A DNA stretch of 64,000 nt from Bacillota bacterium (GTDB taxonomy: Bacteria > Bacillota_I > Bacilli_A > Erysipelotrichales > Erysipelotrichaceae), in NCBI GenBank assembly GCA_023388995.1, contig JAEWFD010000020.1, positions 1 to 64,000 of the forward strand, given 5' to 3'. The translations under genes and the position numbers were made by a program. This document shows positions 26,683 through 35,540 of this stretch, in pieces. The notes beneath the pieces were generated by a model. It was not told the DNA's origin, ran no database searches, and saw only the letters and a list, made by a program, of their open reading frames with translations. The stretch's first letter is position 1, and every line of letters begins with the position of its first letter.

Positions 26683-27855
26683 ATGGCTGACTGGTATGTA
26701 TGTGCACGCTGCGGCAATCAAAACCAAAGGAGCTTTAAAACGATCCCCAAAGGAACCTATTGTACCGCATGCATTGCGTTCGGTCGTTGTTTTGTCGGAG
26801 AATCTTTGGCTAGCAAAGAATGGCCGAGTTTAACAATGTTTTACGGAGATTTTCAGCTGCCCTTTGCACTAACTAAACTGCAAAAAGAATGCAGCGAGCA
26901 AATACTGCGTCATGTAAAAGATAATCAGGATGTTTTGCTTCATGCCTGCTGCGGTGCCGGGAAAACAGAAATGATTTTTCCGCTAATTACATATTGTCTG
27001 CGTGCAGGTAAAAGAATTGGTTTGGCTATTCCAAGACGTGATGTTGTGGCCGAATTGGAAAAAAGAGTTCGAAAAGCGTTTCCAAAGACAAGTGTTTGTG
27101 CTGTATATGGGGATCACCACGATGTCTTGGAGGCAAGTGTCATTCTTTGTACGACGCATCAACTATATCGCTATGCAGGGTCGTTTGATGTTTTGATATT
27201 GGATGAAGTAGATGCATTTCCTTATAAAGGGAATAAGCTGCTGGAACATATCGCTCACCAAGCATGCAAGGGGACGTTTGTATACATGACAGCAACGCCT
27301 GATCATGTATTAAAACAAAAGGTGAAACAAGGCTTGGTTTGGGAGGTAACGCTTTTCCAACGCCCGCATGGCCATCCTCTTTGCATTCCGAAGGTACAAT
27401 ATGGATTTAGCTGGGTATTGGCAATCTCATTGCTATGTTTTTTGCAACGGCATCATAAAAAGGTGGTCTTGCTTTTTGTTCCGACAATTCGCAAAGCAAA
27501 ACGCATTGCTTATATTCTGTCACAAATGAGATCAATCTGCCTGTTTACATCGCAAAGCGAAAGACGGGAAGAACTGCTTGCAGAAATTAAAGCAAAGCAG
27601 TATCAAGTAGTGGTATGCACGACAGTACTAGAGCGGGGAATTACCATTGAAGATGTACAAGTAGCTATTTGGGATGCCAGTCATTCGGTTTTTGATGAGG
27701 CGACATTGATTCAGATCGTTGGAAGAATTGGACGCAGCCCGATGGCTTTTGAAGGGGAGGGATTATTACTTTGCTTGCGAAAGAGCAAATGCGTGAAGCA
27801 ATGCATCAATTCTTTGAAGAAGATGAACGCTGCATCAATTGCGGAGAGTTGTTAG
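26683..27855 (+). CDS. comFA: ComFA-like DEAD-box helicase
   Basis: ATPase thought to drive single-stranded DNA across the membrane during natural transformation. The 390-residue protein begins with a four-cysteine zinc site (CARCG and CTACI, within the first 30 residues), then Walker A CCGAGKTE (about residues 88-95), motif II DEVDAF and motif III TATPDH, and a C-terminal helicase half with TTVLERGIT and QIVGRIGRSP. The ATG at 26683 has AAAGGAG upstream. Its end overlaps the ComFC gene by up to 85 bases. No other competence gene lies in this window, so whether DNA uptake works is open. Confidence 0.9.
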   Translation: MADWYVCARCGNQNQRSFKTIPKGTYCTACIAFGRCFVGESLASKEWPSLTMFYGDFQLPFALTKLQKECSEQILRHVKDNQDVLLHACCGAGKTEMIFPLITYCLRAGKRIGLAIPRRDVVAELEKRVRKAFPKTSVCAVYGDHHDVLEASVILCTTHQLYRYAGSFDVLILDEVDAFPYKGNKLLEHIAHQACKGTFVYMTATPDHVLKQKVKQGLVWEVTLFQRPHGHPLCIPKVQYGFSWVLAISLLCFLQRHHKKVVLLFVPTIRKAKRIAYILSQMRSICLFTSQSERREELLAEIKAKQYQVVVCTTVLERGITIEDVQVAIWDASHSVFDEATLIQIVGRIGRSPMAFEGEGLLLCLRKSKCVKQCINSLKKMNAASIAESC

Positions 27856-28433
27856 AAGACTTCAGGCGTCTGCTGGGTCTGAATCAAGATTTACTTTGTA
27901 TTTCTTGTCGCAGAAAATTGGAGGGAGGTATCCGAACTGTCACAGTGCAGGGTCTGCAAGTGACCTATCTCTATCAATATGATGAAGAATTGCGCTCATT
28001 GCTCTACCGTTTCAAGGGGGTTGGGGATATACGGGTAGCGCCTGTCTTTTTGTATCCTTATCATGCAAAGCTGAAGAAGCGTTATCATTCGCATTTATGC
28101 GTACGAATGCCTTCATGGCATGAGGATGATGAGCGAAGAGGATTCAATCATGTAGAAGAACTATTTCGGGGAATTGGCAAGAATATGATCTGTCCTTTCC
28201 GAAAAATCGCACCGCACAAGCAAGCGCTGCAAACAAAACGAAATAGAACAACGATTGAATCGGTAATTCAATTAAATTCGCAAGATCGTTGGCATGAAAT
28301 GGAAGAGAAGCACATATTGTTTATCGACGATGTAATGACAACAGGAGCCACATTACATCACTGTGCAGCGTTGCTGAAACAGCAGCAAGCAGAAGTGCTG
28401 GTTGCCGGAATCCATCCATTGCTGTCGAAATAA
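27771..28433 (+). CDS. comFC: ComFC-like phosphoribosyltransferase-fold protein
   Basis: Partner of ComFA in transformation, also involved in handling incoming single strands. The 220 residues contain an N-terminal zinc ribbon (CINCGELL and CISC) and a C-terminal phosphoribosyltransferase fold with the PRPP loop [11 protein letters not shown] (about residues 185-195). The start is uncertain: TTG at 27771 with GGGGAGG ten bases upstream fits best; ATG at 27789 is the alternative. Either way it begins inside comFA in another frame, implying coupled translation. Confidence 0.88.
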   Translation: MLAKEQMREAMHQFFEEDERCINCGELLEDFRRLLGLNQDLLCISCRRKLEGGIRTVTVQGLQVTYLYQYDEELRSLLYRFKGVGDIRVAPVFLYPYHAKLKKRYHSHLCVRMPSWHEDDERRGFNHVEELFRGIGKNMICPFRKIAPHKQALQTKRNRTTIESVIQLNSQDRWHEMEEKHILFIDDVMTTGATLHHCAALLKQQQAEVLVAGIHPLLSK

Positions 28434-28504
28434 GGCGACAAGAAATGATTGTAACGGGTACAGAAATAAAATATACTTTTTTTAGCAGTGAAAGGAGAAT
28501 TAGA

Positions 28505-28702
28505 ATGCAAGGGAAAGTAAAATGGTTTAATGCAGAAAAGGGGTTTGGGTTCATTTCTCAAGAAAATGGAAACGATATTTTTGTTCACTATTCCCAAATC
28601 CAGCAATCGGGGTACAAATCCTTGGAAGAAGGACAATTGGTAGAATTTGAACTAATTGTAAATGAACGTGGTCCGCAAGCTCGTAATGTTGCCAAAGTAT
28701 AG
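28505..28702 (+). CDS. cold-shock protein (first copy)
   Basis: Single-stranded nucleic acid chaperone of 65 residues with both RNA-binding motifs: KGFGFI (RNP1) and DIFVHYS (RNP2). It begins MQGKVKWFN after AAAGGAG. It follows comFC by 71 bp with no clear terminator between, so some transcription may come from the comF operon. It differs from the second copy at many surface positions, so the two are old paralogues rather than a recent duplication. Confidence 0.93.
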   Translation: MQGKVKWFNAEKGFGFISQENGNDIFVHYSQIQQSGYKSLEEGQLVEFELIVNERGPQARNVAKV

Positions 28703-28768
28703 TGATCGTGATGCTGTCATAAGCAATGTATGATATGGCTTTAAACAAAGGCAAAATTTGAAAGAATA

Positions 28769-28816
28769 TTGTACATTCTATAAATCAGTGTTATAATGAC
28801 TCCGTGGATTACCACG
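28769..28816 (+). promoter_or_regulatory. promoter and 5' hairpin of the second cold-shock gene
   Basis: -35 TTGTAC (28769-28774), 17-bp spacer, -10 TATAAT (28792-28797). The predicted start (about 28804) coincides with a small hairpin CGTGG/CCACG (28803-28816) at the extreme 5' end of the mRNA, which could stabilise the transcript. Confidence 0.7.
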
Positions 28817-28846
28817 AATTGAAAGAAAGGTATTAGGATATTTAGG

Positions 28847-29044
28847 ATGACAGGAAAAGTTAAGATGTTCAACAAGGAGAAGGGGTACGGCTTCATCAAA
28901 CTAGAAGATGGAAAAGACGTTTTCTTCCACTATTCCCAATTACAAATGGAAGGCTTCAAAACAGTCGATGACAATGCAGAAGTTGAATTTGAACTGATTG
29001 AAACTGACCGTGGATTGCAAGCTCGCAATATCGTAAGAATCTAG
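28847..29044 (+). CDS. cold-shock protein (second copy)
   Basis: 65-residue cold-shock domain protein beginning MTGKVKMFNKEKGYGFI, with RNP2-like DVFFHYS. It has its own promoter and a terminator, so it is a single-gene unit. The position usually occupied by Trp in KWFN is Met here (KMFN), a change in one of the aromatic RNA-stacking residues. Family role is melting RNA secondary structure; direct evidence for cold induction is not visible. Confidence 0.93.
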   Translation: MTGKVKMFNKEKGYGFIKLEDGKDVFFHYSQLQMEGFKTVDDNAEVEFELIETDRGLQARNIVRI

Positions 29045-29046
29045 TT

Positions 29047-29074
29047 AAAAGGGTTGATTTATTCAACCTTTTTT
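29047..29074 (+). terminator. terminator after the second cold-shock gene
   Basis: AAAAGGGTTGA (29047-29057) pairs with TCAACCTTTT (29063-29072), with one G-U pair, and a T run follows. Confidence 0.85.
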
Positions 29075-29140
29075 ATGATTTTACTTTGTCTATCCTATCA
29101 CAATCTAAACCATCATCATATAAATCAAACAAAGGGAAGG

Positions 29141-29165
29141 GAATCGTTTTAGAGGAAACGTTTTC
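29141..29165 (+). terminator. hairpin with T-rich tail upstream of secA
   Basis: CGTTT (29145-29149) pairs with AAACG (29156-29160), extended by GAA/TTT across one mismatch and followed by TTTTCTTTTGTTT. It could be a second terminator or a leader element. An extended -10 for secA (TGG plus TAAAAT, 29181-29189) lies just after it. Confidence 0.35.
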
Positions 29166-29215
29166 TTTTGTTTCTAATCATGGTAAAATAAGAAAGCAAC
29201 TGGAGGAATTGATAC

Positions 29216-31573
29216 ATGGCAAGTTTTATTGATCAACTGTTTAGTGTTGACAAAAAATTACTAAAAAAAATTGAACAAAAGGCCAAAGCAGTAGATGCAT
29301 GGAAAGATACAATACGTGCACTTAGCGATGAGCAATTAAAAGCTAAAACACAAGAATTCAAAGATCGCCTTGCCAAAGGCGAAACACTGGATGATTTGTT
29401 AAGTGAAGCCTATGCTGTAGCTAGGGAAGCCTCCGTCCGTGTACGGCAAGAGTATCCGTTTTTTGTCCAAATCATGGGGGCTATTGTCTTGCATGAAGGT
29501 GATATCGCTGAAATGAAAACAGGGGAAGGGAAAACACTGACTTCTGTTATGCCGGCTTATTTGAATGCCTTGACAGGTAAAGGTGTTCACATCGTTACCG
29601 TGAATGAATATCTTGCAGCGCGAGATGCTGAAAATATGGGTGCCATTCATAAGTTTTTAGGTCTTAGCGTAGGTGTCAACTTGCGTGCATTGACGCCGAA
29701 ACAAAAACGGGATGCATACTTATGCGATATTATGTATACAACCAATGCAGAAGCGGGCTTTGACTATCTGCGTGATAATATGGTGACGCAAATTGAAGAA
29801 CGTGTCATGCGGCCGTTGCATTATGCGATTGTCGATGAAGTGGACTCCATTTTGGTTGACGAATCCCGCACACCGCTCATCATTTCGGGAGGAGCAAGAG
29901 AAACCGCAAATCTTTATCAGTCAGTGGATAGTTTTGTGAAGAGCCTGCGCGAAAATGATGATTACGAAATTGATGTCAAAACGAAAACAATCCTGCTTAC
30001 AGAACAAGGAGCCGACAAGGCAGAATCACGGTTCAAAGTAGAGAACTTGTATGACTTGGCGAATACGCAGCTTGTGCATCACTTGCACCAATCTTTAAAA
30101 GCCAATTACATCATGGCAAAAGATGTGGAATATGTTGTGCAAGACAATGAAATTATCATTGTCGACCAATTTACCGGACGTCTGATGAAAGGACGTGCAT
30201 ACTCCGATGGCTTGCACCAAGCAATTGAAGCTAAAGAGGCTGTTCCGATCAAACAGGAAACATCTACATTAGCAACTATTACATATCAAAACTTTTTCCG
30301 CTTGTATTCGAAATTAGCGGGTATGACTGGTACTGCAAAGACGGAAGAAGAAGAATTCCGTTCGATTTACAACATGCGGGTTATGGAAATTCCAACGAAC
30401 TTACCGATTGCGCGGGAAGATCACCCGGATGCAATTTATGGTACCAAGGCTGCAAAATACAATGCATTGATTAATGAAGTCATGGAATGCCATCGCCGCG
30501 GACAACCGGTACTGGTAGGGACCATTGCCGTAGAAACCAGCGAACTGCTTTCTAAATTGCTGACACAAAGAAAAATTCGCCATGAAGTGCTGAATGCAAA
30601 GAACCATGCTCGCGAAGCAGAAATCATTGCGAAAGCCGGGGAACGCAACTCTGTCACCATTGCCACCAATATGGCAGGACGTGGTACCGATATTAAGCTC
30701 GGAGAAGGGGTTGTGGCTTTAGGAGGACTATGCGTATTAGGCAGTGAGCGTCATGAATCACGCCGTATAGACAATCAGCTGCGCGGACGTTCCGGCCGTC
30801 AAGGAGACCCTGGATATTCCCGTTTCTATGTATCTTTGGAAGATGAGATCATGATTCGCTTTGGCAGTGAGAAAGTTGCCGGTTTGTTCCAGCAGCTTGG
30901 CGATACTGCAATTGAATCCAAGATGGTTACCAAGTCGATTGCCTCAGCTCAGAAACGAGTAGAAGGAAATCACTTTGACATGCGGAAAACGCTCTTGGAT
31001 TATGATGATGTACTTCGTCAGCAAAGAGAAGTAATCTATGAGCAGCGCAACTACATCTTGGAACACCCGGAAGCACACTTGATCGTAAAAGATATGTTTA
31101 AGCGTGTCATGTATGGCTATGTACAGGATTTTACTGATCATACAGCAAAAGAGCCTGTTGTGAACGGGGAAGAATTGATGAAGGCAATCCAAGTATTGGG
31201 TATGCCGTCTGATTTAATTACAGCGCAAGAATTTGAAACCATGACGCTGCAGGCAATTGAAGAAACATTGTTTGAACGTGGGTGGGCTATTTATGAAGCA
31301 AAAACAGCTGATTTTAAAGATGAATATTTGCCATTCGAGAAAATGATCGTACTAAAAATTATGGATCGCAACTGGATTGATCATATTGACATGATGAGCA
31401 AACTCAGAGAAGGAATTCATTTGCGTTCTTATGCGCAGTCGAATCCATTGCAGGCATATATTGCGGAAGGATATCAGATGTTTGAAGATATGATGGGCAG
31501 TATTTCGAAAGAAGTTATTACCTATTGCGTAAACTTGAAGATTGTTGAGAAACAAGTAAAAGGAAAAGAATAA
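29216..31573 (+). CDS. secA: preprotein translocase ATPase SecA
   Basis: Motor ATPase that pushes preproteins through SecYEG. The 785 residues hold Walker A MKTGEGKTL (about residues 100-108), Walker B region VDEVDSILVDE, the helicase motif NMAGRGTDIKLG and LRGRSGRQGDPG. It is shorter than the roughly 840 of Bacillus because the C-terminal linker and cysteine-rich SEC-C zinc domain are missing; the chain ends shortly after the helical scaffold (NLKIVEKQVKGKE). prfB follows after nine bases, as in Bacillus. Confidence 0.97.
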   Translation: MASFIDQLFSVDKKLLKKIEQKAKAVDAWKDTIRALSDEQLKAKTQEFKDRLAKGETLDDLLSEAYAVAREASVRVRQEYPFFVQIMGAIVLHEGDIAEMKTGEGKTLTSVMPAYLNALTGKGVHIVTVNEYLAARDAENMGAIHKFLGLSVGVNLRALTPKQKRDAYLCDIMYTTNAEAGFDYLRDNMVTQIEERVMRPLHYAIVDEVDSILVDESRTPLIISGGARETANLYQSVDSFVKSLRENDDYEIDVKTKTILLTEQGADKAESRFKVENLYDLANTQLVHHLHQSLKANYIMAKDVEYVVQDNEIIIVDQFTGRLMKGRAYSDGLHQAIEAKEAVPIKQETSTLATITYQNFFRLYSKLAGMTGTAKTEEEEFRSIYNMRVMEIPTNLPIAREDHPDAIYGTKAAKYNALINEVMECHRRGQPVLVGTIAVETSELLSKLLTQRKIRHEVLNAKNHAREAEIIAKAGERNSVTIATNMAGRGTDIKLGEGVVALGGLCVLGSERHESRRIDNQLRGRSGRQGDPGYSRFYVSLEDEIMIRFGSEKVAGLFQQLGDTAIESKMVTKSIASAQKRVEGNHFDMRKTLLDYDDVLRQQREVIYEQRNYILEHPEAHLIVKDMFKRVMYGYVQDFTDHTAKEPVVNGEELMKAIQVLGMPSDLITAQEFETMTLQAIEETLFERGWAIYEAKTADFKDEYLPFEKMIVLKIMDRNWIDHIDMMSKLREGIHLRSYAQSNPLQAYIAEGYQMFEDMMGSISKEVITYCVNLKIVEKQVKGKE

Positions 31574-31582
31574 GGAGTTTTT

Positions 31583-32684
31583 ATGGAACTATATGAAATG
31601 AAACAAGGTATCGATTTGGTAATTGATAAACTTCGCCAGTTGGGTGATTCACTTTGACATTCCTCAAAAAGAGGAGCAAATAGCAAAACTAAGCCAGGAA
31701 CAGATGGAGGCGGACTTTTGGAATGACCAAAAGAAAGCAAAAAGAGTCATTGATGAATGCAATGATTTAAAAGAGTTAATCGGCATGTACCGGAAGAACC
31801 AAAAGACCTTTGAAGGAATCGCCGAATCTTTTGATCTGGTAAAAGAATCATTTGATGCGGATCTTTCGATGCTGCTTGAAGAAGAATACAAAGAAGGAAT
31901 GCATGAATTTGAGTTGTTCGAAATGCGGGTATTGCTTTCTCATCCATATGATCGCAGCAATGCGATCGTGGAACTGCATCCAGGTGCAGGTGGTACGGAA
32001 AGCCAGGACTGGGCCGAGATGTTATATCGGATGTATACCCGATATGCAGAAAACAAAGGCTTCAAAGTAAAGGTTTTGGATTATCTGGATGGCGATGAAG
32101 CTGGTATTAAATCAGTTACGCTGGCAATTGAAGGACCATTTGCATATGGCTATTTGAAGGCTGAACGCGGAGTCCATCGTTTGGTTCGTATTTCACCGTT
32201 TGATTCGAGCGGAAGAAGGCATACTTCATTTGCTTCAGTCGATGTCATGCCGGAATTTCAGGAAGAAATTGAGATTAGCATTGATCCTAATGATCTGGTA
32301 GTTGAAACCCATCGGGCCAGCGGCGCAGGCGGACAGCATGTCAATAAAACAGACTCGGCAGTGCGCATTACCCACAAACCAACAGGGCTTGTGGCATCTT
32401 GCCAATCAGGGCGCAGTCAGATTCAAAACCGGGAAGCCGCAATGAATATGTTGAAATCACGGCTCTATCAACGTTATATCGAAGAGCAAGAAAAGAAACT
32501 TGCAAGTATCAAGGGGGAACAGAAAGCCAATGAATGGGGGTCACAAATTCGTTCGTATGTGTTCTGCCCGTATACTTTAGTAAAAGATCATCGCACTTCA
32601 TTTGAAATGGGAAATGTAGACAGTGTGATGGATGGCAATATTGATGGCTTTATCTATGAATGGCTGAAAGCACAAATCGGTTAG
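31583..32684 (+). CDS. prfB: peptide chain release factor 2, with programmed +1 frameshift
   Basis: Releases finished proteins at UGA and UAA codons. The start is ATG 31583 with AAGGAG upstream. The first 24 codons end in CTT followed by an in-frame TGA (31655-31657); skipping one base (31655) continues in frame with GAC ATT CCT, giving about 366 residues, the usual length. The slippery CTT-TGA-C and the upstream GGTGAT (31643-31648), complementary to the 16S rRNA tail, match the autoregulatory frameshift site of RF2. The mature protein has the UGA-recognition SPF ([10 protein letters not shown]) and the catalytic GGQ ([10 protein letters not shown]). Low RF2 favours the shift, so levels self-correct. 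Confidence 0.95.
31643..31658 (+). promoter_or_regulatory. prfB programmed frameshift site
   Basis: GGTGAT (internal Shine-Dalgarno-like), TCA, then CTT TGA C. The anti-SD contact three bases upstream of the slippery Leu codon and the UGA in the A site are the standard elements of RF2 autoregulation. Confidence 0.92.
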
Positions 32685-32695
32685 TGGAGGATCAT

Positions 32696-33583
32696 ATGGA
32701 ACAGAAAAGTCTGATACATCGCTATGATTATCGAAAAATTATCCATGATATTGTGATCATGACGATTGGGAATTTTTTGTTAGCGTACTCTGTTCAATGT
32801 TTTATTCTGCCTAATCATGTGCTCTCAGGCGGTGTTGCCGGGATTGCGGTTGCTGTACAACCATTAATCGGATTGTCAGCGCAGATGATCATCAACATTT
32901 TAGTGATTGGCATGTTTATCTTAGGGTTTTTGTTTTTAGGTAAGAAGTTTGCATTGAAAACGGCATACAGCTCCTTCTGCTATCCCTTGATTCTAAGCAT
33001 GATGGCAACGAAGCCGCAATGGTTTCAAGCCTTAACTGCCAATCCCTTTCTTGCCAGTGTCTATGGCGGGTTGCTGGGCGGCATCGGGGTTGGGATGGTG
33101 CTTCGTGTTGGTGCGTCAACAGGAGGAATGGATGTACCGCCGCTGTTGCTGCATAAGTATTTTCACCTGGAAGTTTCCAAAGGCATCATGATTGTGGATG
33201 CACTGACTATCCTTCTTGGGATAGTAACGTATAATGTCGATGCTGTTTTGATTGGTCTTATATCCGCATATAGCTGCTCGGCAGCTGTGAATGCGATTCT
33301 GATGTTTGGCGGGCATGATGCAAAGAGCGTCCAGATCATCAGTGAAAAATATGAGCTGATTATGGAGAGCATTCATGCTCAGCTGGAGCGGGGATCAACT
33401 TTGATTCCGATTACCGGTGGCTATACACAGGCACCTAAAATTATGATTCTTGTTGTTGTTTCCAAAAACCAATATCCGAAGCTGAATGCAATTGTGCATG
33501 AGATTGATCCTCATGCGTTCATGATCGTAAGCAATACAATGGAAGTGAAAGGTCTTGGGTTTTCTTTTGAGTATAAAATGTAA
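32696..33583 (+). CDS. YitT-family membrane protein
   Basis: The 295-residue protein has five or six membrane helices in the first 200 residues (DUF161/YitT region) with the family motif GGVAGIAV (about residue 46) and RVGASTGGMD (about residue 140), then a cytoplasmic DUF2179 domain (about residues 215-295) including ERGSTLIPITGGYT. Function of the family is unknown. The start is ATG 32696 after GTGGAGG. Bacillus subtilis has a YitT-type gene (yvjA) right after prfB, so position supports orthology. Confidence 0.9.
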   Translation: MEQKSLIHRYDYRKIIHDIVIMTIGNFLLAYSVQCFILPNHVLSGGVAGIAVAVQPLIGLSAQMIINILVIGMFILGFLFLGKKFALKTAYSSFCYPLILSMMATKPQWFQALTANPFLASVYGGLLGGIGVGMVLRVGASTGGMDVPPLLLHKYFHLEVSKGIMIVDALTILLGIVTYNVDAVLIGLISAYSCSAAVNAILMFGGHDAKSVQIISEKYELIMESIHAQLERGSTLIPITGGYTQAPKIMILVVVSKNQYPKLNAIVHEIDPHAFMIVSNTMEVKGLGFSFEYKM

Positions 33584-33604
33584 TCGGCAGATGCCGGTTT
33601 TTTC
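33583..33604 (+). terminator. terminator
   Basis: CGGC (33585-33588), loop AGAT, GCCG (33593-33596), extended by outer pairs and followed by six Ts. Short but GC-rich. Confidence 0.75.
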
Positions 33605-33623
33605 ATACATCACTGCATGAGAA

Positions 33624-33652
33624 TTGCGAAGTGAAACAGGGAATGCTAAGAT
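33624..33652 (+). promoter_or_regulatory. promoter of the glyoxalase-like gene
   Basis: -35 TTGCGA (33624-33629), 17-bp spacer, extended -10 TGC-TAAGAT (33647-33652). Confidence 0.55.
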
Positions 33653-33678
33653 AAACAAAAGACAAGGAAGGTGATTAG

Positions 33679-34554
33679 ATGCAAACAATTATTCCGCATT
33701 TATGGTATGACACCCAAGCAAAAGAAGCAGCTGCATTTTATACAACTTTATTTGAGGACTCTGCCATATTGGAAACAGCAATTCTTGCTGATACGCCGTC
33801 CGGCGACACGGAGTTGGTTCACTTTAAACTGGCGGGGATGGAATTTGCAGCGATTAGTGCTGGTCCTTATTTCAAGCTAAATCCAGCAATATCATTAGCA
33901 GTTTCGTGTAAAAGCAAAGAAGAAATAGACCAGAAGTGGCAGGCTTTTTTAGATGGCGGCAAAGTTTTGATGCCATTGCAGCCATATCCTTTTCAATCCT
34001 ATTATGGCTGGATTGAAGATCACTATGGACTTTCTTGGCAGTTGATGCTGGTTCCCGAAAGTGAAAATCAAATTGTACCAAGCCTGTTGTTTTCCCAGGA
34101 GGCGTGGGGAAAAGCATATGAGGCTATTTCATTCTATACGGAGTTGTTTCATGATGCCAAAATCAATACGGCAAGTTTCTACCCGGAAGAGGCAAAAGAG
34201 CAAGCTGGAAAGCTGCAGTTTGCATCATTTACGCTATGCAATCAAGCATTTACTGCAATGGATCATGGCTTGCAAGGGGATTTTACATTCAATGAGGCCT
34301 TTTCCTTGATGGTGAATTGCCAAACACAAGAAGAGATTGATTATTATTGGAATGCCCTGTCGGCCGATCCCGAGGCTGAGCAATGTGGCTGGCTGAAAGA
34401 TCGCTTCGGTGTTTCCTGGCAAATTGTATACGATAAAATGAATGATCTGATGTACCAAGGGACAAAGGAAGAAGTTGAACGTGTTACACAAGCGTTTATG
34501 GAAATGAAGAAATTGGATATTGCTGTATTAGAACAAGCGTGCAAGGGAGTTTAA
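33679..34554 (+). CDS. two-domain PhnB/glyoxalase-fold protein
   Basis: The 291 residues contain two related domains of about 130 residues each, of the PhnB-like vicinal-oxygen-chelate group. The first starts IIPHLWYDTQAKEAAAFYTTLF and ends DHYGLSWQLML; the second repeats AISFYTELF, CKSKEEID-like CQTQEEIDYYW and DRFGVSWQIV. Members of this fold bind metals or small molecules; no catalytic role is established for this subgroup. It has its own promoter. The next gene is 200 bp away under a MerR-type promoter. Confidence 0.8.
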   Translation: MQTIIPHLWYDTQAKEAAAFYTTLFEDSAILETAILADTPSGDTELVHFKLAGMEFAAISAGPYFKLNPAISLAVSCKSKEEIDQKWQAFLDGGKVLMPLQPYPFQSYYGWIEDHYGLSWQLMLVPESENQIVPSLLFSQEAWGKAYEAISFYTELFHDAKINTASFYPEEAKEQAGKLQFASFTLCNQAFTAMDHGLQGDFTFNEAFSLMVNCQTQEEIDYYWNALSADPEAEQCGWLKDRFGVSWQIVYDKMNDLMYQGTKEEVERVTQAFMEMKKLDIAVLEQACKGV

Positions 34555-34614
34555 TGGCAGGTTGAATCAATAAACCAGACAATTTATTTCCATTTGAAGA
34601 TTTGAAAACTTTTG

Positions 34615-34646
34615 CTTGACCTGTAGTTAACTCAAGACGCTATACT
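34615..34646 (+). promoter_or_regulatory. MerR-type promoter A (HAD gene)
   Basis: -35 TTGACC (34616-34621) and -10 TATACT (34641-34646) are 19 bp apart, the overlong spacing used by MerR activators. The spacer holds the dyad AGTTAACT. Its left part CTTGAC, the AGT-NN-ACTC core and TAWACT -10 are shared with the promoters at 36764-36795 and 40131-40162. Confidence 0.75.
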
Positions 34647-34654
34647 ATAAGCGG

Positions 34655-34705
34655 TAAGATCTGCAGTAATCCAGGAAAAAGAGAGCAGGATTTTAGAAGA
34701 TCTTA
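34655..34705 (+). other. structured leader hairpin of the HAD gene
   Basis: Just after the predicted start site (about 34653), TAAGATCT (34655-34662) pairs with AGATCTTA (34698-34705), and AATCC pairs with GGATT inside. No T run follows, so it is not a simple terminator. The leader of about 115 bases matches no riboswitch I recognise. Confidence 0.45.
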
Positions 34706-34769
34706 TCTGTCTGCAGCGTAAGTAACATGCGTTAAGGAAGTTTGATCTATATAAATGGAGAATGAAGAG

Positions 34770-35492
34770 ATGCTGGAAAAGATACATGGTGTATTTTTTG
34801 ATTTAGATGATACGTTAATTAACGTGAGTGGGGGAACAAAAGAAGCCTGGGATTTAACTTGCTTTAAAATGAAAGAATTATTTTCAGAAGTTGATATTGA
34901 TCCTTTGGTTCTCTCTCAAAGAATTACCAAACTTAACGATGCATTTTGGTCGAATGAAACAACACGCCCAAAAGGGAATGTAGATTTTAAAGCAATACGT
35001 CAAGAATTGGTGAGTGCTGTATTTGCAGAGTTGGGTCTTACACATGACAAAGGAAAGTTATTCCTTGTAGAAAATTATGGGAAGTTTAAGGAACAGTTGA
35101 TGTATGTCTATCCTAATGTATATGAAACACTTCAAACATTAAAAGATAACGGCAAGAAACTTGTGCTGATTACCAATGGTGATGGAACGAGGCAGCGAGA
35201 AAAGCTTTCGCGTTTTAATCTTGCACAATATTTTGATAATATTTTGATTGAAGGTGAACTTGGATTTGGAAAACCGCAGCCGCAAGTTTATGAGAGAGCG
35301 ATACAGCTTTGTGAAATTGAAGCTTGCGAGGCCTGCATGGTAGGAGATAATTATCTTTGGGAGGTAGAAGCGCCAATTAAGTATGGCTTGAAAGCCGTGT
35401 GGGTTAATACATTTCAGAAAAAGAAACCCTTTGAAAGAACGGTTGAGCCCGATTATGTTATTTCGAATATTAGCGAATTATTGGATTGGTAA
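34770..35492 (+). CDS. HAD-superfamily hydrolase (subfamily IA)
   Basis: Phosphatase-type protein of 240 residues. Motif I is FFDLDDTL (about residues 9-16) with the nucleophile Asp, motif II LITNGDG, motif III Lys in GFGKPQP and motif IV VGDNYLWEV. The cap is helical between motifs I and II. It resembles pyrimidine-nucleotide and N-acylneuraminate-9-phosphatase-like enzymes, but the substrate cannot be assigned. ATG 34770 (GGAG nine bases upstream) is preferred; ATG 34755 is possible. Expression should be MerR-controlled. Confidence 0.85.
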   Translation: MLEKIHGVFFDLDDTLINVSGGTKEAWDLTCFKMKELFSEVDIDPLVLSQRITKLNDAFWSNETTRPKGNVDFKAIRQELVSAVFAELGLTHDKGKLFLVENYGKFKEQLMYVYPNVYETLQTLKDNGKKLVLITNGDGTRQREKLSRFNLAQYFDNILIEGELGFGKPQPQVYERAIQLCEIEACEACMVGDNYLWEVEAPIKYGLKAVWVNTFQKKKPFERTVEPDYVISNISELLDW

Positions 35493-35540
35493 GTAAAAAC
35501 ATATAAAAAGATAAACATTCACTGCTCATAACATAAAAAA

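Noticed and set aside
34653..34769. Riboswitch or T-box in the HAD leader
   Set aside because: No T-box sequence, specifier loop or known riboswitch core could be found; kept only as an unassigned hairpin.
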